A stretch of 64,000 bases of DNA from Alloalcanivorax marinus (lineage in GTDB: Bacteria; Pseudomonadota; Gammaproteobacteria; Pseudomonadales; Alcanivoracaceae), in assembly GCF_016906305.1 (NCBI RefSeq), contig NZ_JADDOL010000009.1:62001-126000 (forward strand). The letters are read 5' to 3'. Of the stretch, positions 1 through 7,676 are shown piece after piece. Position 1 is the stretch's first letter. Each line of letters opens with the position of its first letter. Position numbers and translations under genes: made by a program. The notes below the pieces were generated by a model that searched no databases, was not told the DNA's origin, and worked only from the letters and a program-made list of their open reading frames with translations.

Positions 1-114
1 CGTCCCTCCCGGGGACCGGGTTGCCACAAGGCTCGGTGGGCTTCCAAACCCTGGTTTGTGGCAGCCGCGGCAGGGAACGATTCAAGTCACCAAGTGGAAG
101 ATTCCGAGGATCCT

Positions 115-864
115 ATGAAGGTTCTTGTACCCATCAAGCGAGTCATCGACTACAACGTTAAGGTTCGTGTCAAAGCGGACCACTCCGGTGTCGATCTCGC
201 CAATGTCAAAATGGCCATGAACCCCTTCTGCGAAATCGCCGTGGAAGAAGCCGTGCGCCTGAAGGAAAAAGGCGTGGTGTCCGAAATCGTGGCCGTGAGC
301 ATCGGTCCGAAGGCCGCCCAGGAACAACTGCGTACCGCCATGGCGCTGGGCGCCGACCGCTCCATCCTGGTGGAAACCGACGAAGACGTGCAGCCGCTGG
401 GCATCGCCAAGGCCCTCAAGGCCATCGTTGACGAAGAGAAGCCGGAACTGGTTATCCTCGGCAAGCAGGCGATCGACGACGACAACAACCAGACCGGCCA
501 GATGCTGGCCGCGCTGACCGGCATGCCCCAGGGCACCTTCGCTTCCGAAGTGAACGTGGAAGAAGGCAAGGTCAAGGTTACCCGCGAGATCGACGGCGGC
601 CTGCAGACCGTTGAACTGAAGCTGCCGGCGGTGGTGACCACCGACCTGCGCCTCAACGAGCCGCGCTACGCCTCCCTGCCCAACATCATGAAGGCCAAGA
701 AGAAGCCGATGGACGTGAAATCCCCGGCGGACCTGGGTGTCGACATGACCCCGCGCGTCACCATCGAGAAGGTGGAAACCCCGGCCGAGCGCAAGGCCGG
801 TGTCATGGTGGGCTCCGTGGATGAGCTGGTCGACAAACTGAAGAACGAAGCGAAGGTGATCTGA
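115..864 (+). CDS. etfB: Electron transfer flavoprotein, beta subunit
   Basis: Beta subunit of the soluble FAD/AMP electron-transfer flavoprotein, which takes electrons from acyl-CoA and similar dehydrogenases and passes them to ETF:ubiquinone oxidoreductase. The 249-residue product has the usual family length. It starts [10 protein letters not shown] and carries [14 protein letters not shown] and the family signature [18 protein letters not shown] near residues 181-198. ATG 115 is chosen because GAGGA lies 4 bases upstream and gives the canonical N-terminus; an in-frame upstream extension would add 19 atypical residues. It overlaps etfA by one base (TGATG), so the two are translationally coupled. 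The isovaleryl-CoA dehydrogenase at 40-41 kb is a plausible electron donor. Confidence 0.97.
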   Translation: MKVLVPIKRVIDYNVKVRVKADHSGVDLANVKMAMNPFCEIAVEEAVRLKEKGVVSEIVAVSIGPKAAQEQLRTAMALGADRSILVETDEDVQPLGIAKALKAIVDEEKPELVILGKQAIDDDNNQTGQMLAALTGMPQGTFASEVNVEEGKVKVTREIDGGLQTVELKLPAVVTTDLRLNEPRYASLPNIMKAKKKPMDVKSPADLGVDMTPRVTIEKVETPAERKAGVMVGSVDELVDKLKNEAKVI

Positions 865-1793
865 TGAGTGTTTTAGTCTACGCCGAACACGACAATGCCG
901 CGCTGAACAAGGCGACGCTCAGCGTCATCGCCGCCGCCAAGGAAATTGGCGGTGACATCACCGTTCTGGTCGCCGGCAAGGGCTGCAACGCCGTGGCCGA
1001 GCAGGCCGCCAAGGCCGAGGGCGTGAGCAAGGTGCTGTGCGCCGACAACGACGCCTACGAGCACCAGCTGGCCGAGAACATCGCCGAGCTGGTGGCCGAA
1101 GTGGGCGCCGATTACAGCCACATCCTGGCCGCCGCCACCACCACTGGCAAGAACTTCGCGCCGCGCGCCGCCGCGCTGATGGACGTGGCCCAGATCTCCG
1201 AGATCTCCGAAGTGGTCGATGGCGACACCTTCAAGCGCCCGATCTACGCCGGCAACGCCATCGCCACCGTGAAGTGCGGTGACGACAAGAAAGTGATCAC
1301 CGTGCGTCCGACTTCCTTCGACGCGGTGGCCGAGGAGGGCGGTTCCGCCTCCGTGGAAAGCTGCGACGTGGTCAAGGACGCCGGCATCTCCTCCTTCGTG
1401 GGCGAGGAACTGGCCAAGTCCGACCGTCCCGAGCTGGCCAGCGCCGAGATCGTGATCTCCGGTGGCCGCGGCATGGGCAACGGCGACAACTTCGAGATCC
1501 TCTACAAAGTGGCCGACAAGCTGGGCGCCGCCGTGGGGGCCTCCCGCGCCGCCGTGGACGCCGGCTTCGTGCCCAACGACATGCAGGTCGGTCAGACCGG
1601 CAAGATCGTGGCGCCGAACCTGTACATGGCCGTGGGCATCTCCGGTGCCATCCAGCATCTGGCGGGCATGAAGGACTCCAAGGTGATCGTCGCGATCAAC
1701 AAGGACGAGGAAGCCCCGATCTTCCAGGTGGCCGACTACGGCCTGGTGGCGGATCTGTTCGAAGCGGTGCCGGAGCTGGACAGCAAGCTCTGA
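864..1793 (+). CDS. etfA: Electron transfer flavoprotein, alpha subunit
   Basis: Alpha subunit of ETF, which carries most of the FAD-binding site. The product has 309 residues, normal for the family. The C-terminal FAD domain is easy to see: [19 protein letters not shown], then [22 protein letters not shown], whose core is [13 protein letters not shown], then [20 protein letters not shown]. The start codon overlaps the etfB stop by one base, and a strong hairpin terminator follows about 20 bases after the stop, so etfBA looks like a complete two-gene transcription unit. No quinone oxidoreductase gene (etfD) is present in the window. Confidence 0.97.
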   Translation: MSVLVYAEHDNAALNKATLSVIAAAKEIGGDITVLVAGKGCNAVAEQAAKAEGVSKVLCADNDAYEHQLAENIAELVAEVGADYSHILAAATTTGKNFAPRAAALMDVAQISEISEVVDGDTFKRPIYAGNAIATVKCGDDKKVITVRPTSFDAVAEEGGSASVESCDVVKDAGISSFVGEELAKSDRPELASAEIVISGGRGMGNGDNFEILYKVADKLGAAVGASRAAVDAGFVPNDMQVGQTGKIVAPNLYMAVGISGAIQHLAGMKDSKVIVAINKDEEAPIFQVADYGLVADLFEAVPELDSKL

Positions 1794-1815
1794 GCCCGAT
1801 TCGACCTCGGTTCCG

Positions 1816-1843
1816 AAAAGCCCGGCCTCGCGCCGGGCTTTTT
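1816..1843 (+). terminator. Rho-independent terminator after etfBA
   Basis: An 8-bp stem (AGCCCGGC / GCCGGGCT) with a five-base loop is followed by TTTTT. It lies just downstream of the etfA stop and before the promoter region of the ATP-grasp gene. Confidence 0.85.
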
Positions 1844-1964
1844 CGTTTCCGGTGCACCAAAGCGGCGCACGTTCCCTTCGCAAAGCTTTACAATTTCTGG
1901 CACGCGCTTTGCTCATACTGAGACAGGGACCGGCAAGGAGCCGGGCCGTGCCAGTGAGAGCGCC

Positions 1965-3401
1965 ATGGGGCCACTATCCCTGCCGGACGTGTCCGGTTAC
2001 GACGAGATGATTCTGCCGGGCGGCAAGGTCCGGGACGCCTACAAAGGTTATCACCGCTGGCTGCTCGGCCAGGCCCACGACGGCCTGCTGCGCAAGCGCA
2101 AGGAGGCCGAGCTTCAGTTTCACCGGGTCGGCATCACCTTCAACGTCTACGGCGAGGAGAGTGGCACCGAGCGGCTGATTCCCTTCGACGCGCTGCCCCG
2201 GGTGATCCCCGCCGCCGACTGGCGGCGCCTGGAGCAGGGCGCCATCCAGCGGGTGCGTGCCCTGAACCTGTTCCTGCACGACATCTACCACGACCAGACC
2301 ATCGTCCGCGCCGGGCTGGTGCCCGCCGAGCAGATCTTCGGCAACGCCCAATACCAGCCCTGCATGCAGGACCTGGACCTGCCCAACCGGGTCTACTCGC
2401 ACATCAGCGGCGTGGACGTGATCCGCGACGGCGCGGGCACCTGGTACGTGCTGGAGGACAACCTGCGCACCCCGTCCGGGGTGAGCTACATGATCGAAAA
2501 CCGGCGCATGATGATGCGCCTGTTTCCGGAGCTGTTCGCTCACCAGTCGGTGGCGCCGGTGGAGCACTACCCGTCGCTGCTGCTGGAGACGCTCCAGGAA
2601 AGCGGCGCCGTGCCCAATCCCACGGTGGTGCTGCTGACCCCGGGCCGGTTCAACAGCGCCTATTTCGAGCACGCCTTCCTGGCCCAGCAGATGGGCATCG
2701 AGCTGGTGGAAGGCGCCGATCTGTTCGTCAAGGACGGCTTCGTGTTCATGCGCACCACCGCCGGCCCGCAGCGGGTGGACGTGATCTACCGGCGCATCGA
2801 CGACGATTACCTGGACCCCCTGGCGTTCCGCCCGGACTCCATGCTCGGCGTGCCGGGCCTGCTGTCGGTGTACCGGGAAGGCAATGTGATTCTGGCCAAC
2901 GCGGTGGGCACCGGGGTGGGCGACGACAAGTCCATCTACCCCTATGTCCCGGACATGATCCGCTTCTACCTGGACGAAGAGCCGATCCTGGCCAACGTAC
3001 CCACCTGGCAATGCCGCGACCCCAAGGCGCTGGACCATGTGCTGGCCCACCTGCCGGAACTGGTGGTCAAGGAGGTCCACGGCGCCGGTGGCTACGGCAT
3101 GCTGGTGGGCCCGGCGGCCAGCCACGCCGAGATCGAAGCGTTCCGCGAACGCCTGCGGGCGCGGCCGGCCAACTACATCGCCCAGCCCACCCTGTCGCTC
3201 TCCACTTGCCCGATCTTCGTGGACGAGGGCATCGCGCCCCGGCACATCGACCTGCGGCCCTTCGTGCTGAGCGGCAAGGACACCCGGCTGGTGCCCGGCG
3301 GCCTGACCCGGGTGGCGATGAGCGCCGGCTCCCTGGTGGTGAACTCCTCCCAGGGTGGCGGTACCAAGGACACCTGGGTGCTGGAGGACGGATCATGCTG
3401 A
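1965..3401 (+). CDS. Circularly permuted ATP-grasp protein (Anbu cluster)
   Basis: A 478-residue protein of the circularly permuted ATP-grasp type 2 family (the former DUF404/DUF407 pair). These are predicted amidoligases that form peptide-like bonds; the substrate is unknown. Recognisable blocks are RVRALNLFLHDIYHDQ, FGNAQYQPCMQDLDLPN, the nucleotide-binding region around VLEDNLRTPSGVSYMIENR (residues about 163-181) and, near the C-terminus, KEVHGAGGYGMLVGP and HIDLRPFVL. It is the first gene of a tight run: the next start lies inside its last codons (7-base overlap). The four-gene context with alpha-E, transglutaminase and Anbu is the known arrangement for this family. The annotated ATG has only a weak purine-rich ribosome site (GAGAG); a slightly later start cannot be excluded. 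Confidence 0.88.
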   Translation: MGPLSLPDVSGYDEMILPGGKVRDAYKGYHRWLLGQAHDGLLRKRKEAELQFHRVGITFNVYGEESGTERLIPFDALPRVIPAADWRRLEQGAIQRVRALNLFLHDIYHDQTIVRAGLVPAEQIFGNAQYQPCMQDLDLPNRVYSHISGVDVIRDGAGTWYVLEDNLRTPSGVSYMIENRRMMMRLFPELFAHQSVAPVEHYPSLLLETLQESGAVPNPTVVLLTPGRFNSAYFEHAFLAQQMGIELVEGADLFVKDGFVFMRTTAGPQRVDVIYRRIDDDYLDPLAFRPDSMLGVPGLLSVYREGNVILANAVGTGVGDDKSIYPYVPDMIRFYLDEEPILANVPTWQCRDPKALDHVLAHLPELVVKEVHGAGGYGMLVGPAASHAEIEAFRERLRARPANYIAQPTLSLSTCPIFVDEGIAPRHIDLRPFVLSGKDTRLVPGGLTRVAMSAGSLVVNSSQGGGTKDTWVLEDGSC

Positions 3402-4324
3402 GCCGCACCGCCGCCGACCTGTATTGGCTGTCGCGCTATTTCGAACGCGCCGAGAACACCGCGCGCATGCTCGACGTGGCCTGGAACCTGTCGCTGATTC
3501 CGTTCGCCGTGGACGCCCGCGAGGAGATCACCGCGCCGCTGGTGATCACCGGCAGCCTGGCCAGCTATCAGGCCAGCCACGACGACATCCGCGTGGATGA
3601 AGTGATGCATTTTTTCACCCTGGACGACGGCAACCCGGGGAGCATCTTTCACTGCCTGCGCGCCGCCCGCGAAAGCGCCCACGCGGTGCGCGGCAAAATC
3701 ACCGCGGAAATGTGGGAAAGCGTCAACAGCACCTGGCTGGAACTGCGCGAGATCCGCGAGCTGGGACTGGAGGGCTACGGCGCCAGCGAATTCTTCGACT
3801 GGGTGAAAAACCGCTCGCACCTGTTCCGGGGCGCCACCTACGGCACCAGCATGCGCAACGACGCCTTCCGGTTCCTGCGGCTGGGCACCTTTATCGAGCG
3901 GGCCGACAACACCGCCCGCATCCTCGACGTCAAACATCAGATCGGTCGCGCCGCCGGCGACGGCGCGGTGGACTTCTACCGCTGGCACGCCCTGCTGCGC
4001 TCGGTGGGCGCCTACGAGGCCTACCGGGAAATCTACAGCGAGCCGATCAACGCCGAGCGGGTCTCCGAGCTGCTGATCCTGCGTCCGGAGGTGCCGCGCT
4101 CGCTGCGCTCCTGCATGCAGATGCTGTGCGAACTGCTGCCCGCCATCGAAGGCCACGCCGGCCAGCAATCCAAACGGCTGGCCGCGGTGCAGTTCGCCCG
4201 CCTGCAGTACGGCGACCTGGACCATATCGTGGACACCGGGCTGCACGAATACCTCACCGACTTTCTGCGCCGCGTCAACGAACTGGCGGACACCATCCGC
4301 GAGGAATACCTGGAGGTGGTATGA
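3395..4324 (+). CDS. Alpha-E domain protein (DUF403)
   Basis: A 309-residue all-helical alpha-E protein, the standing partner of the permuted ATP-grasp enzyme encoded just before it. It begins MLSRTAADLYWLSRYFERAE, the family hallmark, and carries the second hallmark RLGTFIERADNTARILDVK near residues 162-180. The helices repeat Glu-Arg-Ala-(Asp/Glu)-Asn-Thr-Ala-Arg twice, suggesting a duplicated active-site helix. ATG 3395 overlaps the preceding stop by seven bases, and the stop overlaps the next ATG, so the genes are probably coupled. The biochemical role is not established; the family is predicted to act with the ATP-grasp protein in making or modifying a peptide. Confidence 0.88.
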   Translation: MLSRTAADLYWLSRYFERAENTARMLDVAWNLSLIPFAVDAREEITAPLVITGSLASYQASHDDIRVDEVMHFFTLDDGNPGSIFHCLRAARESAHAVRGKITAEMWESVNSTWLELREIRELGLEGYGASEFFDWVKNRSHLFRGATYGTSMRNDAFRFLRLGTFIERADNTARILDVKHQIGRAAGDGAVDFYRWHALLRSVGAYEAYREIYSEPINAERVSELLILRPEVPRSLRSCMQMLCELLPAIEGHAGQQSKRLAAVQFARLQYGDLDHIVDTGLHEYLTDFLRRVNELADTIREEYLEVV

Positions 4325-5112
4325 AACTCTCGATCCGGCACCGCACCGAGTACCGCTACTCCGAACGGGTCCGCCACAGCACCCAGTACCTGCGCCTGAC
4401 GCCGAGGCCCTCGCGCCGCCAGCGCATCCTGGACTGGCACCTGGACCTGCCGGAGCACGCCACCCGCGCCGCCGACGGCTTCGACAATATCCTGCACGTG
4501 CTGACCCTGGACCACCCGCACCAGAGCATCGAGCTCACCGCCCGGGGCCAAGTGGAGATCGTCGACGAGGACCGGGAAGACGACGACGCCCGCCTGTCGC
4601 CGCTGGTGTTCGCGCGCACCTCGGCGCTCACCGCCACCGACGAGGCCCTCGCCGACCTGGCCCGAGACTATGAGGGCGCCGGCTCCCTGGACAGCCTGGA
4701 ACGGCTCAGCCAGCGCATCCTCGACGACATGCCCTTCGCCGCCGGCGTCACCGACGTGGCCAGCGACGCCGCCGCCGCCTACCGGGGCGGGCAGGGCGTC
4801 TGCCAGGACCACACCCACGTCTTTCTGGCCTGCTGCCGCGCCCTGGGGATACCCGCGCGCTACGTGAGCGGCTATCTTTACAGCGACGACAGCGAACACG
4901 TGGCCAGCCATGCCTGGGCCGAGGTCTGGCGGGACGACCGCTGGCACACCTTCGACGTCACCAACCAGACCCGCCGCCCCCGGCATCACCTGAAGCTGGC
5001 GGTGGGTCTCGACTATCTGGATGCCTGCCCGGTACGCGGCGTGCGTTACGGCGGCGGCGTGGAATCGCTCAACGCGGTGGCCCACGTGCGCCTCACCGGC
5101 GCCGAGCAATAG
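4321..5112 (+). CDS. Transglutaminase-like cysteine peptidase (Anbu cluster)
   Basis: A 263-residue member of the transglutaminase-like superfamily with the N-terminal beta domain found in this cluster (MKLSIRHRTEYRYSERVRHS). The papain-like triad is visible: Cys161 in GQGVCQDHTHVFLACCR, His197 in SHAWAEVW and Asp212 in HTFDVTNQ. No signal peptide is seen, so it should act in the cytoplasm, presumably cleaving or cross-linking a peptide made by the ATP-grasp/alpha-E pair. ATG 4321 overlaps the previous stop (ATGA). The Anbu peptidase follows 25 bases after its stop. Confidence 0.9.
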   Translation: MKLSIRHRTEYRYSERVRHSTQYLRLTPRPSRRQRILDWHLDLPEHATRAADGFDNILHVLTLDHPHQSIELTARGQVEIVDEDREDDDARLSPLVFARTSALTATDEALADLARDYEGAGSLDSLERLSQRILDDMPFAAGVTDVASDAAAAYRGGQGVCQDHTHVFLACCRALGIPARYVSGYLYSDDSEHVASHAWAEVWRDDRWHTFDVTNQTRRPRHHLKLAVGLDYLDACPVRGVRYGGGVESLNAVAHVRLTGAEQ

Positions 5113-5137
5113 GGCGGGCGGCAACGGGAGTTCGGCA

Positions 5138-5854
5138 ATGACCTATTGCGTGGCCATGGCGCTCAAGGACGGGCTGGTGTTCGCGGCGGACTCCCGCACC
5201 AACGCCGGCGTCGACCAGATCGCCACCTACCGCAAGCTGCACAAATTCGTCATCGAAGGCGAACGCGTCATCCTGATGATGACCGCCGGCAACCTGGCCA
5301 CCACCCAGAGCGTGCTCAGCCTGATGCGCATGCGCCTCAACAGCGACCGGCCCAACCTGTTCGGCGCCGCCACCATGTACGACGTGGCCACCATCGTCGG
5401 CGCCACCGGCCGCGAAGTGGTGGCCCGCGACGCCGGCCAGGGCCAGGGCGTCGACTTCGGCAGCAGCTTTATCGTCGGCGGCCAGATCCAGGGCGAACCC
5501 CCGCGCCTGTTTCTGATCTACCCGGAAGGCAACTTCATCGAATGCACCCCGGACACCCCGTACTTTCAGATCGGCGAAACCAAATACGGCAAACCCATCC
5601 TCGACCGGGTGATCGACTACCACACCTCCCTGGACGACGGCATCAAATGCGCCCTCATCAGCATCGACTCCACCATCCGCTCCAACCTCTCGGTGGGCCT
5701 GCCCCTGGACGTCCTGCGCTACCGGCGCGGCAGCTTTATCGCCAGCGAACACTTCAACCTGGACGAGCACCACGAAGGCTTTCACCAGCTCGGCGAAGCC
5801 TGGTCCGTGGGCCTGCGCGATGTGTTTCATCGCATTCCGAATTTGAAGTGGTGA
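5138..5854 (+). CDS. Anbu / proteasome-type N-terminal nucleophile peptidase
   Basis: A 238-residue bacterial proteasome homologue of the Anbu (ancestral beta subunit) type, an Ntn-hydrolase related to HslV. It begins MTYCVAMALKDGLVFAADSR, so removal of Met leaves Thr as the catalytic N-terminal nucleophile. The characteristic SRTNAGVDQIATYRKLH follows at about residues 19-35. ATG 5138 is preceded by GGGAG at a good distance and gives the exact Met-Thr start; a longer reading from 5021 would bury the nucleophile and is rejected. No HslU-like ATPase is nearby. The operon partners suggest a role in a dedicated peptide pathway rather than general proteolysis. Confidence 0.92.
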   Translation: MTYCVAMALKDGLVFAADSRTNAGVDQIATYRKLHKFVIEGERVILMMTAGNLATTQSVLSLMRMRLNSDRPNLFGAATMYDVATIVGATGREVVARDAGQGQGVDFGSSFIVGGQIQGEPPRLFLIYPEGNFIECTPDTPYFQIGETKYGKPILDRVIDYHTSLDDGIKCALISIDSTIRSNLSVGLPLDVLRYRRGSFIASEHFNLDEHHEGFHQLGEAWSVGLRDVFHRIPNLKW

Positions 5855-5913
5855 AAGGTGACTCCTACTTGTTCAAGCACTGTCAGAAGGGAGAAACCTG
5901 GGAGGCTTATACG

Positions 5914-5936
5914 AAAAAGCCCGCTGGGAAGCGGGC
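5914..5936 (-). terminator. Terminator of the minus-strand small membrane protein gene
   Basis: A 6-bp GC stem (GCCCGC / GCGGGC, six-base loop) has an A5 run on its left on the plus strand, so read from the minus strand it is a stem followed by T5. It sits 10 bases beyond the stop of the 90-residue membrane protein gene and may also stop read-through from the Anbu operon. Confidence 0.7.
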
Positions 5937-5945
5937 TCGGGCCAC

Positions 5946-6218
5946 CTAGAATGAGTTGTACGGACCAAGAGCGCCGGCCAGGGCGAGAACGAATACCACC
6001 AGCAGGCCGAGAATGATGGCGGCGGGAATGGACGCCAGAGCCCACTTCACCATAAAGGTCACCATGGAACTGAATGGCATCTGGATGTCGGTGACGACGA
6101 CTCGCTGGGGTGGCGGTTGGTCCTTGGTGCGGCGAGCCTCGACAGCCCGTGTGATGGCGGCGATGACAATGATCGCCACGGCGACCAGCAGCAAACCCAG
6201 AACGGTACTTACCGTCAT
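5946..6218 (-). CDS. Small two-helix membrane protein, unknown function
   Basis: A 90-residue protein with two clear hydrophobic segments: about residues 5-25 (TVLGLLLVAVAIIVIAAITR) and about 58-84 (ALASIPAAIILGLLVVFVLAL). They flank a polar, proline-rich linker (KDQPPPQRVVVTD). The start is supported by a perfect GGAGGA two to three bases beyond the usual distance (6222-6227), and a terminator follows the stop, so this is very probably expressed as a single gene. I recognise no family. It lies convergent with the Anbu cluster and divergent from the 63-residue gene at 6353. Confidence 0.7.
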   Translation of the reverse strand: MTVSTVLGLLLVAVAIIVIAAITRAVEARRTKDQPPPQRVVVTDIQMPFSSMVTFMVKWALASIPAAIILGLLVVFVLALAGALGPYNSF

Positions 6219-6352
6219 GTGTCCTCCTTGAGTATTGTTATGGATTAAGGAGTCGACAAACCTAGGGCATGCGGGTTTTTTCGGAAATGACCGGTGAGCC
6301 CGTCGGCACGGGTCAAGCAGTTATTGGCATGGCCCGTCAGGAGGTGTCTGTC

Positions 6353-6544
6353 ATGGAAAAAACGGCATTATCCGAGAAAACGTATCCGAAAAGCTGGGCA
6401 GGATTTTTAGATGCGCTGGCCCGAAGGGGTGCACTGGATCACGACCTTCTCACCACCCATGAACGCGAAGCGCACGACAAGCATCGCGATCCTCTTGAGG
6501 ATGAGCCGGTACGCTGTCTGAGGCCAAACGGGAACGTTTTTTGA
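6353..6544 (+). CDS. Small hypothetical protein (63 aa)
   Basis: A 63-residue reading frame beginning MEKTALSEKTYPKSWAGF. The start is chosen because AGGAGGT (6339-6345) lies seven bases upstream, an almost ideal ribosome site; an in-frame ATG further upstream (6269) lacks one. The product is charged and has no membrane segment, signal or cysteine motif. The C-terminal half is rich in Asp/Glu/His/Arg (DHDLLTTHEREAHDKHRDP). The function is unknown. The local base composition is less GC-rich than its neighbours. Confidence 0.55.
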   Translation: MEKTALSEKTYPKSWAGFLDALARRGALDHDLLTTHEREAHDKHRDPLEDEPVRCLRPNGNVF

Positions 6545-6581
6545 TTCGTTCGGAATCACTAATCAAGGACGGTGCGCGTGT

Positions 6582-7676
6582 TCACCCGGCCGCGATGCGC
6601 TCCGCCAACGCCAGCGCGGCGGTGAGGCCGGGGGATTCGATGCCGAGCAGGTTGATCAGGCCGTCCAGGCCGTGGAGGCGATGGTCCTGGATCAAAAAGT
6701 CCGGGTGGGGCTGGCCGTCGATCATCAGCTTGGGGCGCACGCCGGCGTAGTCCGGCTGCAGGGCGCCGGCGGGGAGCGCCGGCCAGTAGCGGCGCACGGC
6801 GGTTTCGAAGGCGGTGCGGCGGGCGTCGTCGACCCGGTAGTCCGGGCGGTCCACCCATTCCACGTCGGGGCCGAAGCGGGCGCGGCCGGCCAGGTCCACG
6901 GTGAGGTGCACGCCCAGGCCGTGGGCTTCGGGGAGCGGGTAGATGAGCCGGTCCGTGGGGCTGGGGCCGGCGAGGCGGAAGTAGTTGCCCTTGGCGAAGC
7001 GCTGGTCCGGGCGTTGCGCGTCGGGGAAGCCCCGCATCTTTTCCACCAGCGGCACGGCGCCCAGGCCGGCGGCGTTGAGCAGTCGGTCGGCGCGCAGCGT
7101 GAACCGTTGGTCGCCGGTCTCAACGTCCAGGTCGAAGCGGCCGGGGTGGCAGTCGATGTGGGTGACCCGGTGGCGGGGGCAGAGCAGGGCGTCGTGGTCT
7201 TCCGCGTCGCGGGCCAGGGCGGCCATCAGGCCGTGGCTGTCGACGATGCCGCTGTGGGTGGAGTGCAGGGCGGCGGTGCCGCGCAGCCACGACTCCTCCC
7301 GGGCCAGTTGGCGGGCGCTGATCGGTGTCAGCCCGGTGGCGCCGGCGGCGCGGGCGTTGTCCAGCAATTGCGCCAGGGCGTCCCGCTGATCGGGGCCGGC
7401 CACGATCAGCTTGCCGCAGCGGCGGTGGTCGATGCCGCGGGCGGCGCAGTATTCGTAAAGCAGGGCGTTGCCGCGCAGGCAGCTTTCCGCTTTGAGGGAG
7501 CCGGGCGGGTAGTAGAGGCCGGCGTGGATCACCTCGCTGTTGCGCGACGACAGATGTTCGCCGAAGCGCGCCTCGCCTTCCAGGATCACCACCGTTTCCC
7601 CGGTCCGCGCCAGGGCCCGGGCCACCGCCAGGCCCACCACGCCGGCGCCCACCACCACGGTGCCGACGCGCTCCAT
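6582..7676 (-). CDS. FAD-dependent oxidoreductase, L-2-hydroxyglutarate oxidase-like
   Basis: A 364-residue member of the D-amino-acid oxidase/glycerol-3-phosphate dehydrogenase flavoprotein superfamily. The N-terminal dinucleotide fold GTVVVGAGVVGLAVARAL (residues 5-22) and the motif RNSEVIHAGLYYP near residues 45-57 closely resemble L-2-hydroxyglutarate oxidase (LhgO). It would oxidise a 2-hydroxy acid using FAD. The substrate is inferred from resemblance only; the family includes other 2-hydroxyacid and amino-acid oxidases. It has no signal peptide. Its ATG overlaps the stop of the upstream phosphotransferase gene by one base, so the two form an operon although no metabolic link is obvious. 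Confidence 0.82.
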   Translation of the reverse strand: MERVGTVVVGAGVVGLAVARALARTGETVVILEGEARFGEHLSSRNSEVIHAGLYYPPGSLKAESCLRGNALLYEYCAARGIDHRRCGKLIVAGPDQRDALAQLLDNARAAGATGLTPISARQLAREESWLRGTAALHSTHSGIVDSHGLMAALARDAEDHDALLCPRHRVTHIDCHPGRFDLDVETGDQRFTLRADRLLNAAGLGAVPLVEKMRGFPDAQRPDQRFAKGNYFRLAGPSPTDRLIYPLPEAHGLGVHLTVDLAGRARFGPDVEWVDRPDYRVDDARRTAFETAVRRYWPALPAGALQPDYAGVRPKLMIDGQPHPDFLIQDHRLHGLDGLINLLGIESPGLTAALALAERIAAG

